DNA from: Hydrogenophaga aromaticivorans
GTDB lineage: Bacteria > Pseudomonadota > Gammaproteobacteria > Burkholderiales > Burkholderiaceae_C
Assembly (NCBI RefSeq): GCF_013387465.1
Contig: NZ_VYGV01000016.1
Coordinates: 182,872-246,871, forward strand
Length of the DNA: 64,000 nucleotides
Reading direction: 5' to 3'
The notes beneath the pieces were generated by a model that was given only the letters and a program-made list of their open reading frames with translations, did not search any database and had not been told where the DNA came from. The position numbers and the translations under genes are program-made. Below, in pieces: positions 1 through 8,812 of this stretch (within the stretch, counting starts at the first letter, position 1; each line of letters opens with the position of its first letter).

Positions 1-501
1 GATGGTGTAGATCATTCCGGCGGCCATGTTGACCGAGCAGAATCCGCCATGGGCGGCGTAGTTCGGGGTGCCGAACTGGCGGGCGAACAGGCCGGTGAGC
101 GCCTGCATCTGGTCGCGGCCCGTGAACAGCGCGAACTTCTTGGGGTCCGTGGCGCGGATGCGCCCGAGGCGCTCCGTCAGGATCTCGAACGTACGCTCCC
201 AGGAGATCGGCTCGAACTCCCCTGCCCCACGCTCGCTTCCTGGCTTGCGCAGCAGCGGCTGAGTCAGGCGCGCGGGGGACTTCTGCTTCATGATGCCGGC
301 GCTGCCCTTGGCGCAGATCACCCCCTTGTTGATGGGATGGTCGGGGTTGCCGTCGATGTACCGGATTTCCCCTTCTCGCATGTGCACCCGGATGCCACAG
401 CGGCAGGCGCACATGTAGCACGTGGTCGTCTTGACTTCCGTGCTGGCAGTCAGGCTCGCGGTCGCATCATGGATCGGCTTTCGGGAAAGGAATTCAAACA
501 T
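1..501 (-). CDS. Molybdopterin oxidoreductase, N-terminal part (gene runs off the left edge)
   Basis: The minus strand reads 167 open codons from an ATG at 501 to the window edge. Residues 28-63 hold a [4Fe-4S] motif, C-x2-C-x3-C-x27-C (CYMCACRC, then GVICAKG), the N-terminal signature of formate dehydrogenase/nitrate reductase-type bis-MGD enzymes. Then follow the usual ARLTQPLLRK and FTGRDQMQALTG stretches. There is no Tat signal at the N terminus, so a cytoplasmic enzyme is likely. Substrate cannot be assigned from this fragment. It is divergent from the LysR gene (gap 55 bp), which may regulate it. Confidence 0.88.
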   Translation of the reverse strand, partial: MFEFLSRKPIHDATASLTASTEVKTTTCYMCACRCGIRVHMREGEIRYIDGNPDHPINKGVICAKGSAGIMKQKSPARLTQPLLRKPGSERGAGEFEPISWERTFEILTERLGRIRATDPKKFALFTGRDQMQALTGLFARQFGTPNYAAHGGFCSVNMAAGMIYTI

Positions 502-556
502 TCGACCAATCGTAGAGGTCATTCATCAATCGATATAGTGGATAATTTTGCTCACG

Positions 557-1462
557 ATGAACGATAAACATGATCAACGGGTCCGACTAACGATTCGCCA
601 GCTGGAAGTGTTTTCGGCCATCGCGCGGGGCGGGACGACGCATGCGGCTGCGGGCCAGGTAGCTCGATCTCAGTCCGCAGCAAGCAATGCGTTGTCCGAG
701 TTGGAGATCACGCTTGGGGTTCAAGTTTTCGACCGCGTCGGGAGACGACTGGTCCTGAACGAGAATGGTCGCGCCTTGCTGCCACATGCGGCAAGCATCG
801 TCGAGCAGGCGATCGAGACGGAAGCGATGTTTGCCGGCGATCACGCGGCAGCGCTTCGCCTGGCCTCGAGCTACACGATTGGCGAATATCTGCTGCCGGA
901 ACTGATCGCCGCATGGAAACTGGGCCATCCCCGCGGCGCCATCAAGTTGAGCATCGCGAATACGTTTGAAGTCTTCGATTCCGTCGCATCGTTCATGGCA
1001 GACGTGGGGTTCATCGAAGGCCAACACTCGCATCCCGACCTCATTGTCAGGCGTTGGCGCACCGATGCGCTGGCGGTTATCGCCTCTCCGGACCATCCTT
1101 TCGCCAAGCGACGCCCCTCTATCGCACAGTTGGGGCATGCCCTATGGATTCTGCGTGAGCCCGGCTCTGGAACGCGCGAGGCGGTAGATAGCTGGCTGAT
1201 TTCACACCTCGATCGCGTTCAGGTTGATCTTGAGTTGGGAAGCAACGAAGCCGTCAAGCGTTCGGTTGCCTCGGGCCTGGGGCTGGGGTGCCTCTCGCGC
1301 CATACGGTGGCCGATGCAGTTCGCGAGGGCTGGCTGGTAGAGGTAAAGACTAGCCTTCCCGAGTTTCGCCGAACACTCGCAATCGTCGTTCATCGAACCA
1401 AGCGTCTCGGCAGTGTTTCGCAGGACTTTCTGAGGCACTGCATGCGTTCGACCGAACCCTGA
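557..1462 (+). CDS. LysR family transcriptional regulator
   Basis: A 301-aa protein with the family layout: winged HTH at about residues 10-70 (RQLEVFSAIARGG, SQSAASNALSELE, FDRVGRRLVL), then a LysR substrate-binding domain from about residue 95 to the end. The VFDRVGRR-LNE-GR wording resembles the CysL/YeiE/CbbR side of the family, but the ligand cannot be told. I chose ATG 557; an in-frame TTG at 548 would add three residues and neither has a clear Shine-Dalgarno. The divergent arrangement with the molybdoenzyme makes that gene the obvious candidate target (inference). Confidence 0.9.
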   Translation: MNDKHDQRVRLTIRQLEVFSAIARGGTTHAAAGQVARSQSAASNALSELEITLGVQVFDRVGRRLVLNENGRALLPHAASIVEQAIETEAMFAGDHAAALRLASSYTIGEYLLPELIAAWKLGHPRGAIKLSIANTFEVFDSVASFMADVGFIEGQHSHPDLIVRRWRTDALAVIASPDHPFAKRRPSIAQLGHALWILREPGSGTREAVDSWLISHLDRVQVDLELGSNEAVKRSVASGLGLGCLSRHTVADAVREGWLVEVKTSLPEFRRTLAIVVHRTKRLGSVSQDFLRHCMRSTEP

Positions 1463-1639
1463 TTCAGAGGCTTGTCCGTTGGGCGTTCGGCGGAGAGCGC
1501 CGCGGACGCAAACGACCATTTGCCGCGAAGAGCTGCCCGGGTGGCTGCAGCCGCTCTCTTCGCGGCTGCGCGGCACGGAATCCGGGCGACATAGCGGCTC
1601 GGCGCGCTCCTCACGCTCAGCACGCACAATGGCCTCGAT

Positions 1640-2872
1640 ATGTTCGGCTACTGGTTCCACGGTCAGGATCCAGAAGAAATTTCGGAGCCGGCCGACCACA
1701 TCACGCAAGAAATTCATGCGGAGCGCGAAGGCTTCCTGGCGCTGAGCCTCCATCCGCGGTTCACACGAGCCATCACCAACGGCAAACCTTCCGACGCCGA
1801 TACGTTTCGCCACTCCGGAGACCTCGACTTCGCATTCAAGCCGGTCGCACAGCTGAAAGCCGAAGTGGCCTCGCTCGCGGCCAACGGCATGGGCACGATG
1901 TTCGAGGACCTGATTTACCCCGAGGGGCGCATTGAGCCGCACACCTACACCACCCTGAGGCCCGTGTGCGACGCCATCGCCGCAATTGAACCGTGGATGG
2001 GTGGAACGCCTGTGCCTTACGTGGCAGTATTCTTTTCCAAGCACACGCGGCTTCACTTTGGGCAGAACGACCCCGGCGAGCGCTATCTTCTAAATTTTCT
2101 TGGCGCTTGCAAGGTCCTGCTTGAAAGCCACATCCCCTTCGACATAGTCACCGATCGCGGATTGACGGCGAAGGACCTTTCCCGATACCGTGCGCTGGTG
2201 CTACCTAATGCGGCATGTCTGGATGACGTGCAAAACGAAGCTGTGCGCAACTATGTCGAATCGGGCGGGGGCCTTGTGTCGACCTTTATGACTTCTCTCT
2301 TCGACAGCACAGGGAAGATACGGAGCGACTTCGGTCTCGGGCAGGTACTCGGCGCGAAGTTCCGCGACACCGTCACCTTGCCCCTCAGCTATCTGAAGTT
2401 TGATGCGGAGACCGAGTTAGCACGAGGCTTGCCGCCCGATGTACCGCTGTTGCATCGAGCAATCCAAACTCGAGTGCGCGTCTGTGCAGAGGCCGTTGCC
2501 CAAGGACGCATCGTCTATGGCCAGCATGGCCTGAACCGTCTGTCGTCGCCTTGTCACCCTCCTGAGATGTCGGCTTCAACCTATCCTGCGATGGTCCTCA
2601 ATTCGCCAGGCAAAGGCCGTTCAGTGTACTTCCCTGGCCAGCCCGACGGACTCTATGCCAAGTGGGGACACCCGGAATACAAAGTGCTGCTGACCAACGC
2701 TGTGACGTGGGCCGCGGGTCAAGCGGCACCGTTACAAGTCGACGCCCCAATGTGCGTGGAGGCCACCTTGCTCGCCCAGCCGGAGCAGGGCAGAGTAGTG
2801 GTCCACTTGGTCAACTACCAACCCGAGCTCGGACGCACGTTCACCCTGACGCGAGAGAAGTTCGTAGCCTGA
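1640..2872 (+). pseudogene. Glycoside-hydrolase-like protein with beta-galactosidase trimerization-type domain, broken at both ends
   Basis: This 410-aa frame matches the middle of GH42-like proteins: the end of a catalytic barrel (HGQDPEE, LSLHPRFTRAI), then the glutamine-amidotransferase-like trimerization domain (PYVAVFFSKHTR, YRALVLPNAACLDD, YVESGGGLVSTF) and VHLVNYQPE near the end. The first part of the barrel is missing, and no matching frame is visible at 1463-1640. The C terminus stops at 2872, about 110 bp before the IS end, where family members continue. I read it as a remnant. A short functional protein is possible but unlikely. Codon choice is less GC-biased than in neighbours such as MarC. 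Confidence 0.65.
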
Positions 2873-3096
2873 AAGGGCTGCTCGTGAGCTCGGACCATGA
2901 GTTGCAGATGCCCGTAGCGGGGCACACCGGTAACGAACGAGAATTGTTCGATTTCAACTCTGCAATATCGAGGAACTAAGTGGTCGTCCCTGAAGAATCC
3001 CCGGAGCCCGCATAAACACTGGTCTTTGGGGTGATGGCCGATGGCCGGAACTCCCAGTTTGATTTCCAATAGGGGCTGTTTTCTGGGAGTTCTGCC

Positions 3097-4014
3097 GTGC
3101 TGTTTGCCTGCCCCGCCACCGACGATTTCTTCCGTTCGCGCATCGATCACATGATCGACCTGCGCCATCCGCTGGCCGTGCTGTCCTCGCGCATGCCCTG
3201 GCAAGAGATCGAAGCGCGGGTGGCCCAGGTCTTCTCCCGCAAAGGCCGCGCCGGCGTGGCCATGCCAGACCTGGACCTCTTCGGTGAACAAGCACTGCGC
3301 GCACCGGCGACCAGCAACGCAGGACGCCCCCGGGTTCCGCTGCGCATCATGATCGCGCTGCTGTACCTCAAACACGCCTTCAACGAGTCCGACGAGGGCG
3401 TCGTCGAGCGCTGGGGAGAAACACCGACCTGGCAATTCTTCTCGGGCCAGGCGTACTTTGAACACCACCGCCCCTGCGACGCCACCACCCTGGTCAAGTT
3501 CCGCCAGTTGCTGGGCGAAGAAGGTGTGGAGGAGCTGCTGGCGCAGACCATCAACGTGGCCGTGGACCTCAAGCTGATCAAGCCACAAGAGCTCACCCGC
3601 GTGATCGTGGACAGCACGGTACAGCACAAGGCCATTGCCCACCCCACCGACAGCCGCTTGCTGGAGACGGCACGCGCCAAGCTGGTGGAGGCGGCCAAGG
3701 ACGCCGGCATCGATCTGAAGCAGACCTTTGCCAAGGAGGGTCAGCACCTCAGCCACAAGGCCGGGCGTTATGCCCACGCCCGCCAGTTCAAACGCATGCG
3801 CAGCGCCATCAAGCGCCAGCGCACCATCGTCGGCCGACTGCAGCGCGAGATCGATCGCAAGGCCAGCGCCATCGGGGCTGCCGTGCGGCAAGCGTTGGGC
3901 GAGACCTTGAACAAAGCCCATCGCATCGTGGCCCAGAGCGGCCAGCGCAAGGCTGCCGATGGACAACCCAAGCTCTACGCCTGGCATGCGCCCGAGGTGG
4001 ATTGCATCAGCAAG
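3097..4014 (+). pseudogene. IS5-type transposase, 5' exon
   Basis: 306 codons of a DDE transposase: an N-terminal dimer/DNA-binding region (DDFFRSRIDHMIDLRHPLA), the LYLKHAFNESDE and PTWQFFSGQ blocks typical of IS5-type transposases, and the first catalytic Asp in VIVDSTVQHKAI. The frame runs unbroken to AGC AAG at 4009-4014 and then meets the intron boundary GTGCGAC. Joined to 6222-6845 it gives a 513-aa protein in frame. Full-length transposase can therefore only be made from spliced RNA; unspliced, translation runs 92 more codons into the intron and stops at 4296. Confidence 0.88.
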
Positions 4015-4624
4015 GTGCGACGTGAAGTCGCTTACATCATTGTCTCGCCCGCCCACAAGGTTGGAGACGAGACCGGCCGTTCCGTCGGCCGTAGCCTACC
4101 TGTGCATGCGCTGCTGGCAACGGCGGCGTGTGAAGCCACAGGGATAACGTATCGGGCCTTCGGGCCGCGCCGGCTTCCGCGAGGAAGCGGCGTCACCTGC
4201 CAGCATCACGGCGGATGGGATGCAAGGCTGAGTGGCATGGTCAACAGAAGTGAACTGCTACAGGCATCGTTATGCATAACAAGCCAAAGATGCTGACAGG
4301 CTTGAACCAAAACGGTACGTGGTCGGCTGCGCCTCCCTTTGCTACGGCGCACACGGATATGAAGACCACCGGTGTACAGGCAGGACCTACCCCACGCGTT
4401 GTGATGTATGCGGAACACGGTAAGCCCGACGAGCCGCCGGTAACGGCAGGTCGACTGCGAGGAAGACTGATGGCTCAGCGGGTAGAGGAATGCGGAGCAA
4501 GCAAATGTCGTTCTGTAATCGAACGAATACGGGCTGCAACATCGTCCGGCGCGAAAGCGAGCTGACTTCCGCGAGGTCTTCCATGGCAAGAGAGCCTGAG
4601 AAACCGCGATCAGGAGGAAGGCAG

Positions 4625-6100
4625 ATGACGGTGCCAGCACGCACGGCGAGAGCCACTACTGCCAGCACTGGTGCGCCTCCAGCCTTTGAGGAAACATGGG
4701 ATCAGATCAACTGGGACCAAGCCACCGAAGAGGTCACGCGGCTACAGGTGCGTATTGCCAAGGCTACACAGGCTGGCAGGTGGAACAAGGTCCAGGCCTT
4801 GCAACGCCTGCTGACCCGCTCGCACAGCGGCAAGCTGCTTGCCGTCAAGCGGGTGACGGAGAACGCAGGCAAAAGGACGGCAGGCGTCGACGGCAAGATC
4901 TGGAAGACGCCGATGTCGAAGATGAAGGCATCGCAAGCACTGACGCACAGGGGCTATCAGCCGCTGCCACTACGGCGCGTGTACATCCCGAAGAGCAACG
5001 GAAAGAAGCGCCCGCTGGGTATTCCGACCATGCACGATCGGGCCATGCAAGCGTTGTGGTCGCAGGCGCTGAACCCTGTTGCAGAAACGACGGCCGACAA
5101 GAACTCGTATGGCTTCAGGCCCCGGCGATCGACGGCCGATGCCATAGAGCAATGCTTCAATGCGCTCGCCAAACGCGACTCCGCGCAGTGGGTTCTTGAG
5201 GGAGACATCCGGGGCTGCTTCGACAACATCAGTCATGACTGGCTGTTGAAGAACATCCCGATGGACAAGATCGTCCTGCGCAAGTGGCTGCATGCGGGAT
5301 TCATCGACCAAGGAGTGCTGTTCCCCACTGAAGCAGGAACGCCGCAGGGTGGGATCGCTTCTCCAGTCCTGGCCAACATGGCACTGGATGGCATCGAAGA
5401 CGCGGTGCGCTCGGCCTTGGGTCGCAGCCCGAACGCGCGACAGCCAGCCAAGGCGCACGTGGTCCGCTATGCGGACGACTTCATCGTGACTGGCGCAACA
5501 AGGGAACTGCTGGAGCTGCGTGTCAAACCGGCCGTCGAGGAATTCCTCGCGGTGCGCGGCCTGCAACTGGCGCCCGAGAAAACGCTGATCACGCATATCT
5601 GCCGAGGGTTCGACTTCCTCGGGCAGAACGTCCGCAAGTACGGGGACAAGCTTCTGATCAAGCCCGCACGCAAGAGCGTGGCTTCGCTCCTGGACAAGGT
5701 GCGAGAAGTGCTGGGAAAGAACAAGGCTGCCACGCAGGCGCAGGTGATCATGTTGCTCAATCCAATCCTTCGGGGCTGGGCGATGTACCACCGGCACGTT
5801 GTGGCCGCGGCGACCTTCTCACGGATCGATCATCTCGTGTGGACCAAGTTGTGGGTGTGGGCCAAACGCCGCCACCCACGTAAGCCCATGCGCTGGATCA
5901 AGGCGCGGTACTTCGAGCGCCACGGTCTGCGCGATTGGGTATTCGCATGCGCCAATCGGCCGCCGGAGTTGGCCTTCAGGCCGATGCTGTTCCGGCTGGC
6001 TGGGCTGCCCATCAAGCGCCACACGAAGGTTCGCAGCGATGCCAACCCGTTCGACCCAGCATGGACTGCATACTTCCAGCGTCGTGCCAATGCTCGCTGA
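4625..6100 (+). CDS. ltrA: Group II intron-encoded reverse transcriptase/maturase
   Basis: A 491-aa protein starting at ATG 4625, 7 bp after a strong AGGAGG at 4612-4617; in-frame codons upstream to 4490 are less likely to be used. Reverse transcriptase blocks are complete: KRPLGIPTMHDRAMQ, NSYGFRPRRST, GDIRGCFDNISH, GTPQGGIASP, and the active site RYADDF. The maturase X domain follows (LNPILRGWAMYHRH). The protein ends in DPAWTAYFQRR with no C-terminal HNH endonuclease, so mobility would have to rely on other priming. It would help splice the intron and reverse transcribe it at new sites. All catalytic motifs are present, so it looks functional. Confidence 0.94.
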   Translation: MTVPARTARATTASTGAPPAFEETWDQINWDQATEEVTRLQVRIAKATQAGRWNKVQALQRLLTRSHSGKLLAVKRVTENAGKRTAGVDGKIWKTPMSKMKASQALTHRGYQPLPLRRVYIPKSNGKKRPLGIPTMHDRAMQALWSQALNPVAETTADKNSYGFRPRRSTADAIEQCFNALAKRDSAQWVLEGDIRGCFDNISHDWLLKNIPMDKIVLRKWLHAGFIDQGVLFPTEAGTPQGGIASPVLANMALDGIEDAVRSALGRSPNARQPAKAHVVRYADDFIVTGATRELLELRVKPAVEEFLAVRGLQLAPEKTLITHICRGFDFLGQNVRKYGDKLLIKPARKSVASLLDKVREVLGKNKAATQAQVIMLLNPILRGWAMYHRHVVAAATFSRIDHLVWTKLWVWAKRRHPRKPMRWIKARYFERHGLRDWVFACANRPPELAFRPMLFRLAGLPIKRHTKVRSDANPFDPAWTAYFQRRANAR

Positions 6101-6146
6101 CTCCGTTGTGAAGAACCCGGTCCGATCTCGGGCTGTTGGAAGGCTT

Positions 6147-6221
6147 GAGCCGTGTGCTGGGAAACTCGCATGCACGGTTCTCAGGGGAGAGCACGCCGGC
6201 AACGGCGTGTTCTTACCCGAC
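6147..6221 (+). ncRNA. Group II intron domains V and VI
   Basis: Domain V is the 34-nt hairpin 6147-6180 with stem GAGCCGTG/CACGGTTC, a GAAA tetraloop and the AGC triad at 6148-6150. Domain VI is the following hairpin with stem CACGCCG/CGGCGTG and a GCAA loop. The candidate branch-point A is at 6215. These are the catalytic core and branching domain of the ribozyme, and both look intact. Confidence 0.9.
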
Positions 6222-6845
6222 GGCAAGGCCAAACAGCCCTACGAGTTCGGGGTCAAGGTGGGCATTGCCAGCACACTGCGGGGCAACCTGATCGTGGGGG
6301 CCAAAGCCTTCCACGGCAACCCGTACGATGGGCACACCCTGAACGAACAGCTGGAGCAGGCCGCGATCCTGATGCAGGACAGCCGATCAAAACCCGCGAC
6401 GGCGTTCGTCGACTTGGGCTATCGGGGTGTAGATGCGGACAACCCGGATGTGCACATCGTGCACCGGGGCAAGGCCAAGAGGATCCGCGAGCAGGAGCGA
6501 CGCCAGCTCAGGCGGCGCCAGGCGATCGAGCCGATCATCGGCCACCTCAAGACCGATCACCGCATGGACCGCTGCCACCTCAAAGGTGAACGGGGTGATC
6601 GGCTGCACGCGGTGCTGTGTGCTGCGGGCTACAACATCCAATGGCTGCTGCGCATGATCGTCAGGAAGGGCGTTTCCTTCTTGCGGTCTGTTTTTTTGTG
6701 CCTGCAGCAAGTCAGCGGCCTGGGCCGGTCTTGGGTGGTGGCTGCCATGGCGCTGGGCATCAGGGCAGAAAGCACCTGGTTATCGGCACGCCACTCCTCA
6801 AGCTTCCATCGCCGTGCGGGTGCTCACGCGTCAGTTTCTGCTTGA
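6222..6845 (+). pseudogene. IS5-type transposase, 3' exon
   Basis: Starts at GGCAAGGCC and continues the transposase in frame: PYEFGVKVGIAS, the second catalytic Asp in TAFVDLGYRG, and the catalytic Glu in EPIIGHLKTDHRMDR, the Y-R-E-K-like signature. It ends at the stop codon at 6843-6845, about 10 bp before the right inverted repeat. All three DDE residues survive across the two exons, so the spliced enzyme could be active. Confidence 0.88.
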
Positions 6846-6866
6846 AATGAATATTTCAGGGACGAC

Positions 6867-7124
6867 TATTTATGGGAAATCCCTAGGAAAATGGCCGATG
6901 TGCTGTGCAGCATCCGTATGAGTTCTGCTCAACTGATAGCGTGAGTAATGGCACAAGTGGGCTGTTTTGTGCCCGAGTTTGATGATTTGAAGAGGTGGTT
7001 GCCGGCACTTTTTCTCAAATGAGAAAAAACAGAAGTCTGGGCAGGTGGCTTGCCGCGGAAGTGGCCTTCGGTGAAAATATCGAGATTCAAGAGGGTCATC
7101 AGAACCCGATCACTGGAGACACCG
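6867..7124. other. Non-coding gap before the DmpR-type gene, with a perfect palindrome
   Basis: No protein-coding signal is seen here. Positions 7009-7028 form a perfect inverted repeat, TTTTTCTCA / TGAGAAAAA, with a 2-bp centre. It lies about 100 bp upstream of the regulator start and could be an operator or a weak bidirectional terminator hairpin. A TGGCAC at about 6947 is reminiscent of a sigma54 -24 box, but no proper -12 follows. Confidence 0.5.
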
Positions 7125-8804
7125 TTGGACGCTGCCTTGACCTATCCCCCCGACCAGGACCTGCGCCGGCTGTTGCGCTTTGAACCCGACAGCGGCGCCA
7201 TCTGGCTTGGCGAGCGGCGCATGGTGCTGTTGCACACGGCCGCGCTGACAGCCTTGCAGCACGACCTCATCACCTCGGTCGGCAAGGAACAGGCGCGGCG
7301 ATTGCTCACCCGCATGGGCTACGCCTGCGGCCTGCACGACGCGGGTTTTGCCGCCAAGATCCGCGGTTCGCGCACGCTGGAAGAGATGTTCATGGTCGGC
7401 CCGCAGTTGCACATGCTCGAAGGCGCGGCGCGGGTCACGCCGGTGGTGCTGAAGATGAACGCCGAGGCCGGTCAGTTCGAGGGCGAGTTCCGCTGGGACG
7501 ATTCCTGGGAAGCGCATGCCCACCGCCTGAACTATGGCGTGGTCGACGAGCCGGCGTGCTGGACCTTGCTCGGCTACGCCAGCGGATACACCAGTGCCTT
7601 CATGGGCCGGCACATCCTGTTCAAGGAGACGCGCTGCGGCGCCTGCGGCGACGACCACTGCCACATCGTGGGCCGGCCGATCGATGAATGGCCCGATGGC
7701 GATGCGCACCGCCAGTACTTTGAAGACGATTCCCTGCTGGAAAAGATGGACGCGCTGAGCCAGCAGGTCGAGGCGCTCAAGAGCAGCCTCGGACCGACCG
7801 AGGCCGGCGGCATGCTGGTCGGTGCTTCGCCCGGTTTCCAGCGGGCACACGACCTGATGCTGCGCGCCGCGGGCACCCAAGTTTCGGTGCTGCTGACCGG
7901 TGAGACCGGTGTGGGCAAGGAGCGCTTTGCGCGCGCGCTGCACGAGCACTCGGAGCGCGCGGCCTGCCCCTTCGTGGCTGTGAATTGCGCAGCGTTGCCG
8001 GCCGAGCTGATCGAGGCCGAGCTGTTCGGCGTGGAGAAGGGCGCCTTCACCGGGGCGCATGCCGCGCGCGCCGGGCGCTTCGAGCGCGCCGAAGGTGGCA
8101 CGCTGTTTCTCGACGAGGTCGGCGACCTGCCGATGCCGGCCCAGGCCAAGCTGCTGCGTGTGTTGCAGGAAGGGGAGATCGAACGCCTGGGGGGCGAAAG
8201 CACACGCAAGGTGAACGTGCGCCTGGTGGCGGCCACCAACGTCCAGCTCGAAAGCGCGGTCGAACGCGGACTGTTCCGCCGCGACCTGTTTTACCGCCTG
8301 AACGTCTACCCCATCTGCATCCCGCCGCTGCGCGAACGGCCGACCGATATCGAACCGCTCGCGCGGCACCTGCTGGCGAGGTTCACCGCGTTGCACCAGA
8401 AGCGCCTGGCCGGTTTCAGCGACCGGGCCCTGCTGGCCCTCACCCGGCACAACTGGCCGGGCAACGTGCGCGAACTCGAAAACCTGGTCGAACGCGGTGT
8501 GATCCTGGCGGCGCAAGGCGCGGCGATCGAGGTCGAGCACCTGTTTCCCAACCAGCCGGACGTGGCACACGACGGCATCGATCCCCAGGGCCGGCTCGCC
8601 CGCCGCGCGCCGCAGGACGAACAGGCCCTGTGCGAGCGCGTGCTCGACAGCGGTGTGCCCATCGAATCGCTGGAGGCGCAGGTGCTGGCGCTGGCGGTCG
8701 AGCGCAGCCGCGGCAACCTCTCCGGCGCGGCGCGGCTGCTGGGCATTTCGCGCGCGCAGCTCGCCTACCGCCTCAAGCGCCAGCAACCCGCTGAAAACGA
8801 CTGA
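7125..8804 (+). CDS. Sigma54-dependent activator of the DmpR/XylR family (aromatic-sensing type)
   Basis: A 559-aa protein, close to DmpR length (about 563). I chose TTG 7125 because GGAGA at 7115-7119 precedes it and the alignment to DmpR begins there. Order: XylR-type sensor domain at about residues 15-120 (IWLGERRMVLL), V4R domain with Cys145, Cys171, Cys174 and Cys179 as a likely metal site, a linker, then the AAA+ domain with Walker A GETGVGKE (259-266), the sigma54 loop GAFTGA (306-311), Walker B TLFLDE (326-331) and the RRDLFYRL and PPLRER blocks. A Fis-type HTH ends the protein. Relatives bind phenols or toluenes directly. It probably shares a transcript with the GntR gene 8 bp downstream. 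Its catabolic target operon is not in the window. Confidence 0.92.
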   Translation: MDAALTYPPDQDLRRLLRFEPDSGAIWLGERRMVLLHTAALTALQHDLITSVGKEQARRLLTRMGYACGLHDAGFAAKIRGSRTLEEMFMVGPQLHMLEGAARVTPVVLKMNAEAGQFEGEFRWDDSWEAHAHRLNYGVVDEPACWTLLGYASGYTSAFMGRHILFKETRCGACGDDHCHIVGRPIDEWPDGDAHRQYFEDDSLLEKMDALSQQVEALKSSLGPTEAGGMLVGASPGFQRAHDLMLRAAGTQVSVLLTGETGVGKERFARALHEHSERAACPFVAVNCAALPAELIEAELFGVEKGAFTGAHAARAGRFERAEGGTLFLDEVGDLPMPAQAKLLRVLQEGEIERLGGESTRKVNVRLVAATNVQLESAVERGLFRRDLFYRLNVYPICIPPLRERPTDIEPLARHLLARFTALHQKRLAGFSDRALLALTRHNWPGNVRELENLVERGVILAAQGAAIEVEHLFPNQPDVAHDGIDPQGRLARRAPQDEQALCERVLDSGVPIESLEAQVLALAVERSRGNLSGAARLLGISRAQLAYRLKRQQPAEND

Positions 8805-8812
8805 AACGCACC

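Larger units (their letters stand above)
4015..6221 (+). mobile_element. Complete group II intron (2207 nt) inside the transposase gene
   Basis: The 5' end GTGCGAC at 4015 fits the group II consensus. The 3' end carries a 34-nt domain V at 6147-6180 and a domain VI hairpin at about 6184-6218, with an unpaired A at 6215, six bases before the last intron base. Removing exactly 4015-6221 joins AGCAAG to GGCAAGGCC and restores the transposase frame (VDCISK-GKAKQPYEF), which fixes both boundaries. About 600 nt of ribozyme precede the maturase gene at 4625-6100. The intron and host gene share orientation, as needed for splicing. Confidence 0.93.
2983..6866 (+). mobile_element. IS5-type insertion sequence interrupted by a group II intron
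   Basis: The ends share an inverted repeat: GTCGTCCCTGAA at 2983-2994 and its complement at 6855-6866, with partial matching just outside (T-A/G before it). Inside lies one transposase gene, split after codon 306 by the intron at 4015-6221. Without the intron the element would be about 1.68 kb, normal for this group. I see no convincing target-site duplication: the left flank reads AACTAAG and the right flank TATTTATG. Loss of flanking DNA next to the element is a possible reason (inference). Confidence 0.8.

Noticed and set aside
1479..1745. An 88-codon frame overlapping the start of the hydrolase remnant
   Set aside because: Composition is Arg/Ser-rich and it overlaps the remnant in another frame; it looks like chance.
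6940..6965. Possible sigma54 promoter (TGGCAC) upstream of the aromatic regulator
   Set aside because: The -12 element is not present at the required 5-bp spacing, so it is only a partial match.
7110..8786. A 558-codon minus-strand frame over the sigma54 activator
   Set aside because: Shadow of a gene with intact AAA+ motifs on the plus strand.
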